From positions 1-60,672 of the forward strand of contig CAMAWG010000007.1 in NCBI GenBank assembly GCA_945861855.1: DNA of 60,672 nucleotides, given 5' to 3'. The DNA is from Rhodoplanes serenus. Its GTDB lineage: Bacteria; Pseudomonadota; Alphaproteobacteria; Rhizobiales; Xanthobacteraceae. Positions within the stretch are counted from its first letter, which is position 1; each line of letters starts with the position of its first letter. A program made the position numbers and the translations under genes. Shown here one piece after another: positions 17,244 through 26,221 of this stretch. Under the pieces are notes generated by a model, which ran no database searches, was not told the DNA's origin, and saw only the letters and a list, made by a program, of their open reading frames with translations.

Positions 17244-18218
17244 TCATTGCGGCTTCAGGCCGATCGACTTGATCAGCGCCGACCATTTGGTTTCTTCGCG
17301 GTCGATGATGGCTGCGTGCTCTTCCGGCGTGGTCGGCGTCGGCTCGGCGCCTTCCTGGATCAGCCGCCGCTTGACCTCGTCGGTGGCAAGTACGTCGCGC
17401 AAGACCTTGTTGAGCCTGTCGACGATCGGGCGCGGCGTGCCGGCCGGCGCGGCGATGCCATAGGTCAGCACCGCGTCGAAGCCGGGCAGCCCCGACTCCG
17501 CGATGGTCGGTAGGTCGGGGAAGGTGCTTGAACGCTTGAGCGAGGTGGCGGCAAGCGCGCGGATCAGTTTTCCTTCAAGTGCGCCGCGCGAAACCGGTAT
17601 CGGATTGAAGCCGACCTTGATGTGGCCGCCGACCAGATCGGTGATCAGCGGTTGCGATCCCTTGTACGGAATGGACTGGAGCTTCACGCCGGCCTGCTGG
17701 CCGAGCAGTACCGCGGCAAGATGATTGACCGTGCTGACGCCGGGCGTGCCGACCTGGAACGGCTCCTTGGACGCCCGCATGTCCGCGACCAGGTCGCCAA
17801 CATTGCGATAGGTCACGCTGGGATGTACCAGCAGCAGGGTCGGCGCCATGCCGATCATGCCGATCGGCGCGAAGTCCTTGCGCACGTCGTAGCCGACATT
17901 GGCGAACATGTGCGGGCCCGTCGCCATCGTCGAGGTGTAGGCGAGCAGCAGCGTGTAGCCGTCGGCCGGCCCCTTGGCGACCGCCCGCGTCGCGACCGTG
18001 CCGCTGCCGCCGGATGCGCGATTTTCCACCACCACTTGCTGGCCGAGCGCCGCGCTCATCTTGTCGGCGACCGCGCGCGCCATGATGTCGTTGGTGCCGC
18101 CGGGCGGCAGCGGGACCACCAGCGTGATCGGCTTGTTGGGATAGCCGCTTTGCGCGTGCACTGGCAGCGCAACAGCGGTCAGGGCCAGACTCAGAAGACA
18201 CCGAGCAACACGCAACAT
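17244..18218 (-). CDS. Bug-family binding protein (3)
   Basis: A 324-residue Bug protein. The start at 18218 gives a normal signal peptide (MLRVARCLLSLALTAVALPVHA). The family core is intact: PLPPGGTNDIMARAVADKM, VENRASGGSGTVATRAVAKG and YKGSQPLITDLVGGHI. The ligand loop has PLPPGG instead of the PYAAGG of copies 1 and 2, which points to a different carboxylate. It is separated from copy 2 by 10 bp and from copy 4 by 11 bp. Confidence 0.92.
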   Translation of the reverse strand: MLRVARCLLSLALTAVALPVHAQSGYPNKPITLVVPLPPGGTNDIMARAVADKMSAALGQQVVVENRASGGSGTVATRAVAKGPADGYTLLLAYTSTMATGPHMFANVGYDVRKDFAPIGMIGMAPTLLLVHPSVTYRNVGDLVADMRASKEPFQVGTPGVSTVNHLAAVLLGQQAGVKLQSIPYKGSQPLITDLVGGHIKVGFNPIPVSRGALEGKLIRALAATSLKRSSTFPDLPTIAESGLPGFDAVLTYGIAAPAGTPRPIVDRLNKVLRDVLATDEVKRRLIQEGAEPTPTTPEEHAAIIDREETKWSALIKSIGLKPQ

Positions 18219-18229
18219 AGCCACGCCTC

Positions 18230-19210
18230 CTAATCCGCCTTGGCGCCGGACTCTTTCACCACCTTGGCCCACAGCGTGATCTCGTTGTCGAGGTCGGCCG
18301 CATATTGCTCCGGCGTGCTCGGCAGCGGCTCGGCGCCTTCGAGCGCCAGGCGTTTGCGCACCTCGTCGGTGGCGATCGCGGCGTTGAGCGCCTTGTTGAG
18401 CTTTTCGATCACCGGGCGCGGTGTGCCGGCCGGCGCCACCAGGGCGTAGCGCAGCACCGCTTCGAATCCCGGCACGCCCTGTTCGGCGATGGTCGGGACC
18501 TCCGGCGCCAGTGTCGAGCGTGTCAGGCTGGTCACCGCGAGCATCCGCAGCCGGCCGGCCTTGGAATTTTCGTAAGTTGCCGGGATCGGCGCGAAGGCGA
18601 CCGGGATGTGGCCGCCGATCAGGTCGCTCAGCGCCGGGCCGGTGCCCTTGTAGGGAATGTGCACGAGCTTGATGCCGGTGGCGGACGCGAAATACTCGCC
18701 GCAGACGTGACTGACGGTGCCGACGCCGGCCGAGCCGTAGCTGACCTTGCCTGGATTAGCCTTGGCATAGGCGATCAGTTCGGGAACCGTCCTGGCGGGA
18801 AACGACGGATGCACCACGAGCGTGTTCGGCGCCGTGGCGATCCGTCCGATCGAGGCAAAGTCCTTGCGCGGGTCGTAGCCGACGTTGGAGTAAAGATTCG
18901 GGCCGATAGCGAGCGTGCCGGTGTAGCCCAGCCCTATGGTGTAGCCGTCGGGATCGGACTTCGCGAGCGCGCGGGTGCCGACGGTGCCGCCCGCGCCGGC
19001 GCGGTTGTCGATGACGATCTGCTGGCCGAGCGCCTCGCCGAGCTTGTCGCTGACCGAGCGGATGACGATGGTGGTGCTGCCGCCGGGCGGGAACGGAATG
19101 ATGAGCGTGACCGGCCGGGTCGGATAGTCCTGCGCCGACGCCGGGAAGCTCTTGGCGAACATGGCGGCGGCCGAGCCAGCCACGAATGTACGTCTGCCGA
19201 TGGTGGGCAT
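18230..19210 (-). CDS. Bug-family binding protein (4), Tat-like leader
   Basis: A 326-residue Bug protein and the promoter-proximal copy of the tandem set. The start at 19210 is supported by GGAGGAGCTT 3 nt upstream. The leader MPTIGRRTFVAGSAAAMFA has twin arginines followed by a hydrophobic stretch, so export by Tat is possible. The core has PFPPGGSTTIVIRSVSDKL and YKGTGPALSDLIGGHI. The non-coding stretch 19211-19413 upstream probably holds the promoter of the whole minus-strand run. Confidence 0.9.
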   Translation of the reverse strand: MPTIGRRTFVAGSAAAMFAKSFPASAQDYPTRPVTLIIPFPPGGSTTIVIRSVSDKLGEALGQQIVIDNRAGAGGTVGTRALAKSDPDGYTIGLGYTGTLAIGPNLYSNVGYDPRKDFASIGRIATAPNTLVVHPSFPARTVPELIAYAKANPGKVSYGSAGVGTVSHVCGEYFASATGIKLVHIPYKGTGPALSDLIGGHIPVAFAPIPATYENSKAGRLRMLAVTSLTRSTLAPEVPTIAEQGVPGFEAVLRYALVAPAGTPRPVIEKLNKALNAAIATDEVRKRLALEGAEPLPSTPEQYAADLDNEITLWAKVVKESGAKAD

Positions 19211-19413
19211 CTGAAGCTCCTCCGCCCGTCGTTTCCTCGCGGCCGGGGCCTTCCGCCCCGACAACGCGATTACTGTCGCGCATTCCGCGTGATAGATAAA
19301 TGTCTGTTTTGCGTGGGAGCTGCGGCGAATGGCCTGGTCGGAGCATCGCCAACAGCCATTGGGTGCGCGACGAGGATCACTTCAAGCAGTTGCTGGAATC
19401 CGGCCGTCCGGGA

Positions 19414-20700
19414 TCAGCGGGCGACACCGGCAATCGGAAAGAAATCGTCCCAGACACGGTCGAGCCGGATCAGGGCCTCGTCGAGCGGCAGCGCGGTGAG
19501 GCGTCCGCCATCGCGCCGCAGGAGGCCGAGCCGGTCGAGCTTTTCGAGCGCGTCGCCGCATTCGAAATCGACGTCGGTCTTGAAGGTCAACCGCAGCCAG
19601 TCCTCGATCCGCCGGTCGAGCTCCTGATCGGTCGGCCCATCGCCCGGCGCGAGCAGGAAGTAGTAGGCGAGGAAGGCTTCCTTGCACTCCTGGTCCTCGG
19701 CGGCGCCGATGATGTAGTCGAAGATCCCGGCGTTGTTGTTGACGTTGCGGTAGTAGATATTGTCGGATAAAGTCTTCTGGTGCATCAGCGACTGGCGCTG
19801 GAATTTCATCCATTGCGTGAGGATGAACCCGCCGAGCGCGACAAGTCCGCCGATCGCCGCGAACGCGCCCGCGAAGTCGTCGTCCTTCACCGCCCCGGAC
19901 AAGCCGAGGTAAAATCCGGCGACGAGGATCAGGACGGTCAATGTCGAGGCGAGCTTGAGCAGGATCGGGATGCCGCCGATCAGGGCCGGCACGCCGATCC
20001 AGAGCTGGTCGCGCAGGCCCATCACCACGCGCACGTCGGGAAAGAGCGCGTTCAGATCGCCGCTGGCGATGTTGCGGAAATATTTGAGCAGCATCGCGCC
20101 GGGGCGCACCTTGGGCTTGCGTGAACGCTTCTTCTTGCCATTCGCAGCACCGTCGGCATTCTTCATCGCGACCAGCAGGACGACGTCGTCATAGACGTCG
20201 ATCTCGACGCTGCGCTTGCGCCAGCCGAACCACTCGGAAATCTCCAGCGTTTCCCGTCGATGGCCACGGCGGAAGAACCGCACCTCGCGGTAATCGTCCA
20301 GCGACGTCTTGATATTGACACGGACAACAGCGTGCTCGCGATGAGAGCGCTCGATCTCCTCGTGCGGGACCTCGATGAAGTTCGCGCTGTGGAGCACCTT
20401 CGTCAGCGTCTCGATCAGGTCGCGATAGGCAGCCTCGATCCCGGCCGCGTCGAAGCGGGCCTGACCGTCAATCTCGGGATTGAAATAGAAATAGTCGTTC
20501 CGCAGCCGTTCGAGCTGGTCGAAATACTCGTAGTGATAGATCGCCCCGAGCAGCCGGGAGAACTGCCGGAATTTTTCCAGCTCTCGCTCGCCGGCCAGCG
20601 TGTCGTGCTTGATCAGCGCGTCGAGGACGTCGATCTTCCGCGCGGGAATGAAATGGTCCCGCTCGCTTGCGCCGTCCGGTTGGCTGAAAACTATGTCCAT
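19414..20700 (-). CDS. DUF3754 (TMEM143-like) membrane protein
   Basis: A 428-residue protein from the ATG at 20700 (MDIVFSQPDG). The N-terminal half is soluble and rich in charged residues, with repeated YxYF pairs. Two hydrophobic segments lie near residues 250-285 (a long GVPALIGGIPILLKLASTL-type pair) and 295-320. A short LMHQKTLSDNIYYRNVNNNA segment and the C-terminal WDDFFPI follow. This arrangement matches the DUF3754 family, related to mitochondrial TMEM143; the function is unknown. It is flanked by Bug genes but has its own gaps of about 130-200 bp and is probably a separate unit. Confidence 0.75.
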   Translation of the reverse strand: MDIVFSQPDGASERDHFIPARKIDVLDALIKHDTLAGERELEKFRQFSRLLGAIYHYEYFDQLERLRNDYFYFNPEIDGQARFDAAGIEAAYRDLIETLTKVLHSANFIEVPHEEIERSHREHAVVRVNIKTSLDDYREVRFFRRGHRRETLEISEWFGWRKRSVEIDVYDDVVLLVAMKNADGAANGKKKRSRKPKVRPGAMLLKYFRNIASGDLNALFPDVRVVMGLRDQLWIGVPALIGGIPILLKLASTLTVLILVAGFYLGLSGAVKDDDFAGAFAAIGGLVALGGFILTQWMKFQRQSLMHQKTLSDNIYYRNVNNNAGIFDYIIGAAEDQECKEAFLAYYFLLAPGDGPTDQELDRRIEDWLRLTFKTDVDFECGDALEKLDRLGLLRRDGGRLTALPLDEALIRLDRVWDDFFPIAGVAR

Positions 20701-20833
20701 GATCGGCTCGCATCCCAACCGGATTGTACGCGAGCGGCGTGAGCCATGTGCGCCTGGGCAAAGCGGTGTCCACAGACATGCCGCTCAATTCTCTATTGGC
20801 CGTGCGCGACGCGACGGCCGGCAACGCAAGCGG

Positions 20834-21811
20834 TCAGATCTGCGGGATCTTTGCTTCCTTGATCACGTCGCCCCAGCGGGTGGTGTCATCCTTGATCACC
20901 TTCGCCAGATCCTGCGGGCTGCCGCCGCCCAGTTGCAGGCCAAGCTTGCGGTATTGCTCCTGCATCTCCGGCAGCTTGAGCACATCGTTGACCGCCGCGT
21001 TGAGCCTGGCGACGATCGGCTGCGGCGTCTTCGGCGGCGCGCTGAGGGCGTTCCAGGTGTCGGAGATGAAGTCCTTCATTCCGCCTTCGGCCATGGTCGG
21101 AATGTCCGGCAGTTGCGGGATGCGCTTTTCGGTGGTGACCGCGAGGATGCGCGCCTTGCCGTTCTCGTGCAGCTTGATGGCCGCTTCGAGCTGCATGAAG
21201 ATCAGATCGACGTGCCCGGCGACGATGTCGTTGAGCGCGGGGCCGGTGCCCTTGTAGGGCACGTGGGTAAGCTTGGAGCCGGCGATCTTGTTGAACAGCT
21301 CGGCGGTCAGGTGCGAGGTCGTGCCCGGCCCCTGCGAGGCGTAGTTCAGCGAGGCGGGATTGGACTTCACATAGGCCATGAACTCCGCCAGCGTCTTGGC
21401 TGGAAAGTCGTTCTTCACCAGCAGCACGTTCGGGGCCGACGACATGAGCGCGACCGGCACGAACGCGGTGGGATCGAAGTTCAGCTTCTTGTACAGCACG
21501 GCGTTGGTTGTGATCGGCGCCGGCTGCGACGCCATCAGCGTGTAGCCGTCGGGGTCGGCCTGGGACACGAATTCGGCCGCGATGTTGCCGCCGGCGCCGC
21601 CCTTGTTCTCGATGACGAAGGGTTGTCCGAGCTTTTGCCGGAGCCGTTCGGTGAGGAGGCGCGTAACCGTGTCGACGCCGCCGCCCGCGGGAACCGTGAC
21701 GACGACCCTGACGGCCTTGTTGGGATAGTCGGCCGCGCCGGATTGGGCATGGGCGGGCGTGGCGGCGAATAGCGCGGCGGCGGCTGCGGTCAGGGTCAGG
21801 AATTTCGACAT
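20834..21811 (-). CDS. Bug-family binding protein (5)
   Basis: A 325-residue Bug protein. The start at 21811 gives a clean signal peptide (MSKFLTLTAAAAALFAATPAHAQ). The core has VTVPAGGGVDTVTRLLTERL, IENKGGAGGNIAAEFVSQA and YKGTGPALNDIVAGHV. The binding loop differs from the tandem copies. It lies 96 bp downstream of an FAD aromatic hydroxylase gene, so it may import the substrate of that enzyme. Confidence 0.92.
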   Translation of the reverse strand: MSKFLTLTAAAAALFAATPAHAQSGAADYPNKAVRVVVTVPAGGGVDTVTRLLTERLRQKLGQPFVIENKGGAGGNIAAEFVSQADPDGYTLMASQPAPITTNAVLYKKLNFDPTAFVPVALMSSAPNVLLVKNDFPAKTLAEFMAYVKSNPASLNYASQGPGTTSHLTAELFNKIAGSKLTHVPYKGTGPALNDIVAGHVDLIFMQLEAAIKLHENGKARILAVTTEKRIPQLPDIPTMAEGGMKDFISDTWNALSAPPKTPQPIVARLNAAVNDVLKLPEMQEQYRKLGLQLGGGSPQDLAKVIKDDTTRWGDVIKEAKIPQI

Positions 21812-21907
21812 GGTATGTTCCTTGGGCGGTTCCGGCCTTTGCCGGCGGGAATTGAGGTCTTGATTGCCGAGATGGCCGCCAAAAGTCAATTTGCCGAGTC
21901 GTCGCGC

Positions 21908-23578
21908 TCAGGTTCTGCCGGTCACGCGGGCGATCAATTTGTCGGGATCGGCCGGCGCGGCGTCGCCCCGCCAGGCGACATACTGGTCCGGCCGAATGAG
22001 CGCCAGATCGCGGCCGTAGAGGTCGCGCGCCTCGGGCAGTGGCACGTCAAGCACGGTCAGCGGCACGTTGCGCTTGCGCGCCGCCTGAACGATCGCGCCG
22101 CCCTCGGCCGCCTTGCCGCCGAGCCGCAGCAATGTGAAGCCCGGGCCCATCCGGTCGAACAGGGAATCGCCGTAACCCCGGCCGGCGTTCATCCACACAT
22201 GCGGCGCGCGGCCGCCGGGCACGCCGCTCGGGACGTAGCGCAGGTAATCTTCCGGCGGCGGCGCGCCGCCGTCGGACACAATGATCGGCGAGCCGTCGTA
22301 ACGCGCGCCGAGCTGCACGCCGAGCGAGGCATATTCCTCGGTCATCGTGGCGAGGTGCGCGCTGACCTCGCGGCGCACGGCTTCGCCCGCGGGCGAGTCC
22401 TCGTCGATCGCATCGGTCGGGGGCATGTTTGCGAGCTGCTTGTTCAGCTCGCGGGCCGCGGTGGTGTTGCGGTGTGCGATCGGCTTGCGCTCGATCTCGT
22501 AGGATTGCAGCAGGCTCGCGCCACCCCAGCCCTGCACCAGGGCGGCGAGCTTCCAGGCAAGATTCGAAGCGTCGTCCATCCCGGTGTTCATGCCGAAGCC
22601 GCCGGTGGGCGTGAACAGATGCACGGCATCGCCGGCCAGCACCACGCGGCTGGTTCCGAACCGCTCGGCGACGAGTGCGACGCCCGCGGTCCACGGCCAA
22701 TGGCCGATGATGCTGACCGGCAGGTCGGCGCCGACGGCGCGAACGATCGTGCGGACCGCGTCCGCGTCGCTCGGCGGCGTGCCGTCGTCCGGCGCCTTGG
22801 AGAATGCCAGGAACTCTTCCTGATCGTTGAGCGAGATGATGGTGCAGCGACCCTTGGGGTTGATCACCCAGTAGTTCCAGCCCGGCCGGTGCGCAAGATG
22901 GTCGCGAAACAGCGTCGGCGCGCGGAAGTATGTCGCGTTCTGGCGGCCGCCATAGTGCGGCGAATCGAGCGAGGCGAAGCCGTGATAGCGCAGCGCCAGC
23001 GAGCGGCGCACGAAGCTGCGCCCGCCGTCGCAGCCGGCAAGATATTCCGCTCTCCAGGTCTCGCGGGCGCCGCCGTCGGCAGGCTCCGCCACGACCGTCA
23101 CGCCCTGCTCGTCCTCCTGGCAGGACACGACCGGCCAGCCGAAGCGGATCGCGATATTGGGTCGCGTGCGCGCATGCGCGAGCAGGAACGTCTCGACATA
23201 CATCTGGTTGGCGCGGAGCAGCGGCTCGGGGGTCTGGTCGGTGACGGCGGAACTGGCGACCGCGCGCCGCTTGTCGGCCTCCGACGGCATGGGGATGCGG
23301 CCGAGCTCCCAGCCGGTGAGACGGGTGTAATAGCTCACGTCGGTCGGCCGGTTGATGGGCAGGCAAAGATCGCGGACCTGCGGCGCGATGCCGAGCCGCC
23401 GGTGGTGCTCCATGGTGCGCGAGTTGTGCGTCGAACCCTTCGGATGCCGGCGCACCTCGGGCTCGCTGTTGAAGACGACCGAGCGGACGCCGTAGCGGTC
23501 GAGGAAGAGCGCGAGCATCAGCCCGACCGGGCCGCCGCCGGCGATGGCGACGGGAATGTTTCTCGCGCCGTCGGTCAT
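21908..23578 (-). CDS. FAD-dependent aromatic hydroxylase (PheA/TfdB/MhpA family)
   Basis: A 556-residue flavoprotein monooxygenase. The start at 23578 is set by the family N-terminus (MTDGARNIPVAIAGGGPVG) and by an ATGA overlap with the upstream stop. The three class A motifs are present: GGGPVG near residue 14, the DG motif in AGCDGGRSFVRR, and the GD motif in LAGDAVHLFTPTGGFGMN. The C-terminal thioredoxin-like domain (about 430-556) is as in phenol and 2,4-dichlorophenol hydroxylases. It inserts one oxygen atom into a phenolic ring using NAD(P)H. Coupling to the E1-like gene suggests a joint pathway. Confidence 0.88.
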   Translation of the reverse strand: MTDGARNIPVAIAGGGPVGLMLALFLDRYGVRSVVFNSEPEVRRHPKGSTHNSRTMEHHRRLGIAPQVRDLCLPINRPTDVSYYTRLTGWELGRIPMPSEADKRRAVASSAVTDQTPEPLLRANQMYVETFLLAHARTRPNIAIRFGWPVVSCQEDEQGVTVVAEPADGGARETWRAEYLAGCDGGRSFVRRSLALRYHGFASLDSPHYGGRQNATYFRAPTLFRDHLAHRPGWNYWVINPKGRCTIISLNDQEEFLAFSKAPDDGTPPSDADAVRTIVRAVGADLPVSIIGHWPWTAGVALVAERFGTSRVVLAGDAVHLFTPTGGFGMNTGMDDASNLAWKLAALVQGWGGASLLQSYEIERKPIAHRNTTAARELNKQLANMPPTDAIDEDSPAGEAVRREVSAHLATMTEEYASLGVQLGARYDGSPIIVSDGGAPPPEDYLRYVPSGVPGGRAPHVWMNAGRGYGDSLFDRMGPGFTLLRLGGKAAEGGAIVQAARKRNVPLTVLDVPLPEARDLYGRDLALIRPDQYVAWRGDAAPADPDKLIARVTGRT

Positions 23579-26010
23579 CCGAGCGCGCGCAGATGCCGGA
23601 TCGGGCGGCCCGGCGCGATGGCCTGCGCCGCGGCGACGATGGCGTTGGCGTCGATGCCGTAATGCCGGTAGAGGTCCGGGAGTGAGCCGGTCTGGCCGAA
23701 ATGCTCGACGCCAAGCGGCCGCACGCGATGGCCGTTGACCGCGCCGAGCCAGGCGAGCGTCGCCGGATGGCCGTCCAGCACCGAGACGATGCCGCAATTG
23801 CCGGGCAGGTTCTCGAACAGCCGTTCGATGTGCGAGCGGGCGTGAACGAGGCCTCGTTCGCGCGCCCGCAGCGCCGCGGTCCAGCCGGCGTTGAGCCGGT
23901 CCGCGGACGTCACGGCAAGCAGGCCGACGTCGCGGCGGTCCTCGGCGATCAGCCCCACCGCCTGGATCGCCTCGGGCGCGACCGCGCCGGTGTAGGCGAC
24001 CACCACCTGGCAGTTCGGGCCGGGCTCGCGCAGCCAGTAGGCGCCGTCGACGATCGCCTGGCGCAGCGGAGGCGTCATCGCCCGCTTGATCTGCTCGACC
24101 GGCCGGGTCGAGAGCCGCAGATACACCGAGCCGCCGGTCTCGTCGCGCAGCCAATTGCGCTCGGACGCCTCGCCGCCGCCGTCTTTCTGAATGTAGTCGA
24201 GCGAGAACGCGAGGATCGCAGCCAGTTCGTCGACGAACGCCGGTTCGAATGACGCAAGCCCGTCCTGCGCCATCCCGATCAGCGGTTCGGCGATCGACTG
24301 GTGCGCTCCGCCTTCGGGGGCGAGCGTCAGGCCCGATGGCGTCGCCACCACGATGAAGCGGGCGTCCTGGTAGCAGGCGTAGTTGAGCGCATCGAGGCCG
24401 CGGGCGATGAACGGATCGTACAGCGTGCCGATGGGAATGAGCCGCTCGCCGTTGATCGAATGCGACAGGCCGAGCGCCGACAAAAGGATGAACAGGTTCA
24501 TCTCGGCAATGCCGAGCTCGATGTGCTGGCCCTTCGGCGAGAATTCCCAGTTGAAGGTGGAGGGAATGCGCTCGCTCTTGAACGTGTCGGCCATGCTCTC
24601 GCGCGCGAACAATCCGCGGCGGTTGACCCACGGGCCGAGATTGGTCGAGACCGTGACGTCGGGCGAGGTGGTGACGATGCGCTCCGCCAAGGCTGTCTTC
24701 TCGCGGGCCAGTTCGTTGAGCAGCGCGCCGAAGCCGAACTGCGTCGACATCTCCGGCTGGATCGTGACCTTAAGTTCCGCGGGCACCGCGAGCTGCGGGG
24801 CGTTAAGGCGGCGTGGCCCGCCGGACGCAAACGGCACCTTGTCGAGAAATGCTTTCACCCGCTCGGGCATCGCGCGCAGCCCTTCGAACAAATCCCACTC
24901 GTGCCCCGCACGGATGTCCATCGCCTGGCGGAAGGTTTCCATCTGCGCCGGCGTCATCAGCCCTGCGTGATTGTCCTTGTGGCCGGCGATCGGCAGGCCG
25001 AAGCCCTTGACCGTGTAGGCGATGAAGCAGGTCGGCCGGTCGTGGTCGATCTTGTCGAAGGCTTCGACGATGGACGGCAGGTCATGCCCGCCGAGATTGT
25101 TCATCAGCCGCGCCAGCTCGTCGTCCGACCGCTGTTCGATCAGCTTGGTCACCGCGCCCTGGTCGCCGATCTCGTCCATCAGGCGCTTTCGCCACGCGGC
25201 GCCGCCCTGGAACACCAGCGCCGAGTAGAGCTGATTCGGGCAGCGGTCGATCCACTGCCGCAGGGTCTCGCCGCCGGCCTCGCGGAACGCCGCCTGCTGC
25301 AGCGAGCCGTATTTCAGGATCACCACGTCCCAGCCGAAATTCTTGAATAGCTGCTCGTAGCGCTCCCATAGGCCCTCGCGCACCACGGCGTCGAGGCTCT
25401 GCCGGTTGTAGTCGATGACCCACCAGCAGTTGCGCAGCCCCTGCTTCCAGCCTTCGAGGATCGCCTCGAAGATGTTGCCCTCGTCGAGCTCGGCGTCGCC
25501 GATCAGCGCGACCATGCGGCCCTCCGGCCGGGCCTTTCCGTCAATTTCTTGGCCCCAGCCGTGCGCGCGCACGTAGTCCTGCACGAGCGACGAGAACAAG
25601 GTCTGCGCGACGCCGAGGCCCACCGAGCCGGTGGAGAAATCGACGTCGTCGGCGTCCTTGGTGCGCGAGGGATAGCTCTGTGCGCCCTTGTAGCCGCGGA
25701 ATTGTTCGAGCTTCTCCCGCGTCTGCTTGCCCAGCAGGTACTGGATCGCATGAAAATTCGGCGAGGCGTGCGGCTTCACCGCGACCCGGTCCTGCGGCCG
25801 GAGGCTCCGGAAATAGAGCGCCGTCATAATGGTGGCGAGCGAAGCCGACGAGGCCTGATGCCCGCCGACCTTCAGCCCGTCCACGCTCTCGCGCAGATGG
25901 TTGGCGTTGTGAATGGTCCAGCTCGCCAGCCACAGCACCTTGCGCTCGAGCTCGCCGAGGATGGCGAGGTCGGAGGGGGAGATGCTGTTTGTTTTTTTGT
26001 TGTCGGCCAT
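23575..26010 (-). CDS. Pyruvate dehydrogenase E1-like / transketolase family ThDP enzyme
   Basis: An 811-residue single-chain thiamine diphosphate enzyme resembling homodimeric 2-oxoacid dehydrogenase E1 (AceE/MdeB type) rather than true transketolase. Visible are VGGHQASSASLATIM near residue 47, VSVGLG-like DFSTGSVGLGVAQTL near 125, the ThDP motif GDAELDEGN near 175 followed by DYNRQSLD, and the pyrimidine-domain Glu region IELGIAEMNLF. AceE is about 890 residues, so this is somewhat short. No E2 or E3 gene is adjacent. It may decarboxylate a 2-oxoacid for the coupled FAD hydroxylase pathway. Confidence 0.8.
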   Translation of the reverse strand: MADNKKTNSISPSDLAILGELERKVLWLASWTIHNANHLRESVDGLKVGGHQASSASLATIMTALYFRSLRPQDRVAVKPHASPNFHAIQYLLGKQTREKLEQFRGYKGAQSYPSRTKDADDVDFSTGSVGLGVAQTLFSSLVQDYVRAHGWGQEIDGKARPEGRMVALIGDAELDEGNIFEAILEGWKQGLRNCWWVIDYNRQSLDAVVREGLWERYEQLFKNFGWDVVILKYGSLQQAAFREAGGETLRQWIDRCPNQLYSALVFQGGAAWRKRLMDEIGDQGAVTKLIEQRSDDELARLMNNLGGHDLPSIVEAFDKIDHDRPTCFIAYTVKGFGLPIAGHKDNHAGLMTPAQMETFRQAMDIRAGHEWDLFEGLRAMPERVKAFLDKVPFASGGPRRLNAPQLAVPAELKVTIQPEMSTQFGFGALLNELAREKTALAERIVTTSPDVTVSTNLGPWVNRRGLFARESMADTFKSERIPSTFNWEFSPKGQHIELGIAEMNLFILLSALGLSHSINGERLIPIGTLYDPFIARGLDALNYACYQDARFIVVATPSGLTLAPEGGAHQSIAEPLIGMAQDGLASFEPAFVDELAAILAFSLDYIQKDGGGEASERNWLRDETGGSVYLRLSTRPVEQIKRAMTPPLRQAIVDGAYWLREPGPNCQVVVAYTGAVAPEAIQAVGLIAEDRRDVGLLAVTSADRLNAGWTAALRARERGLVHARSHIERLFENLPGNCGIVSVLDGHPATLAWLGAVNGHRVRPLGVEHFGQTGSLPDLYRHYGIDANAIVAAAQAIAPGRPIRHLRALG

Positions 26011-26028
26011 GGGCGGAATTTATTGTGC

Positions 26029-26214
26029 TCTCTCCCCTTGTGGGAGAGGGCGTCTCAATGTTTCACCAGACTCTGACGGGTGAGGGGTCGGCGATTCAAC
26101 GATGCGCTGACCCCTCACCCATTTATTGCGTTGCTCCGCTGCGACTGCCCTCTCCCACAAGAGCCTGCCACCGGGCGGGCCGCGCCAGCGGCGCGACCCG
26201 GTGGGGAGAGGGCG
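26029..26214. repeat. Dispersed palindromic repeat, type B (copy 2)
   Basis: CTCTCCCCTTGTGGGAGAGG and CCCTCTCCCACAAGAG form facing arms around GGGTGAGGGG / CCCCTCACCC, with a further GC-rich hairpin (CCACCGGGCGGGCC ... GACCCGGTGGGG) on the right. It fills the whole 211-bp gap between the E1-like gene and the Bug gene; no coding sequence is seen in it. Confidence 0.75.
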
Positions 26215-26221
26215 CCGACAG

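Noticed and set aside
21815-23662. A 615-codon plus-strand frame opposite the FAD hydroxylase
   Set aside because: The translation has no family pattern and is the codon-bias shadow of the real gene.
23579-24631. An upstream extension of the FAD hydroxylase frame to 907 codons
   Set aside because: The added 350 residues are Arg-rich, overlap the conserved C-terminal half of the E1-like gene and lack any domain.
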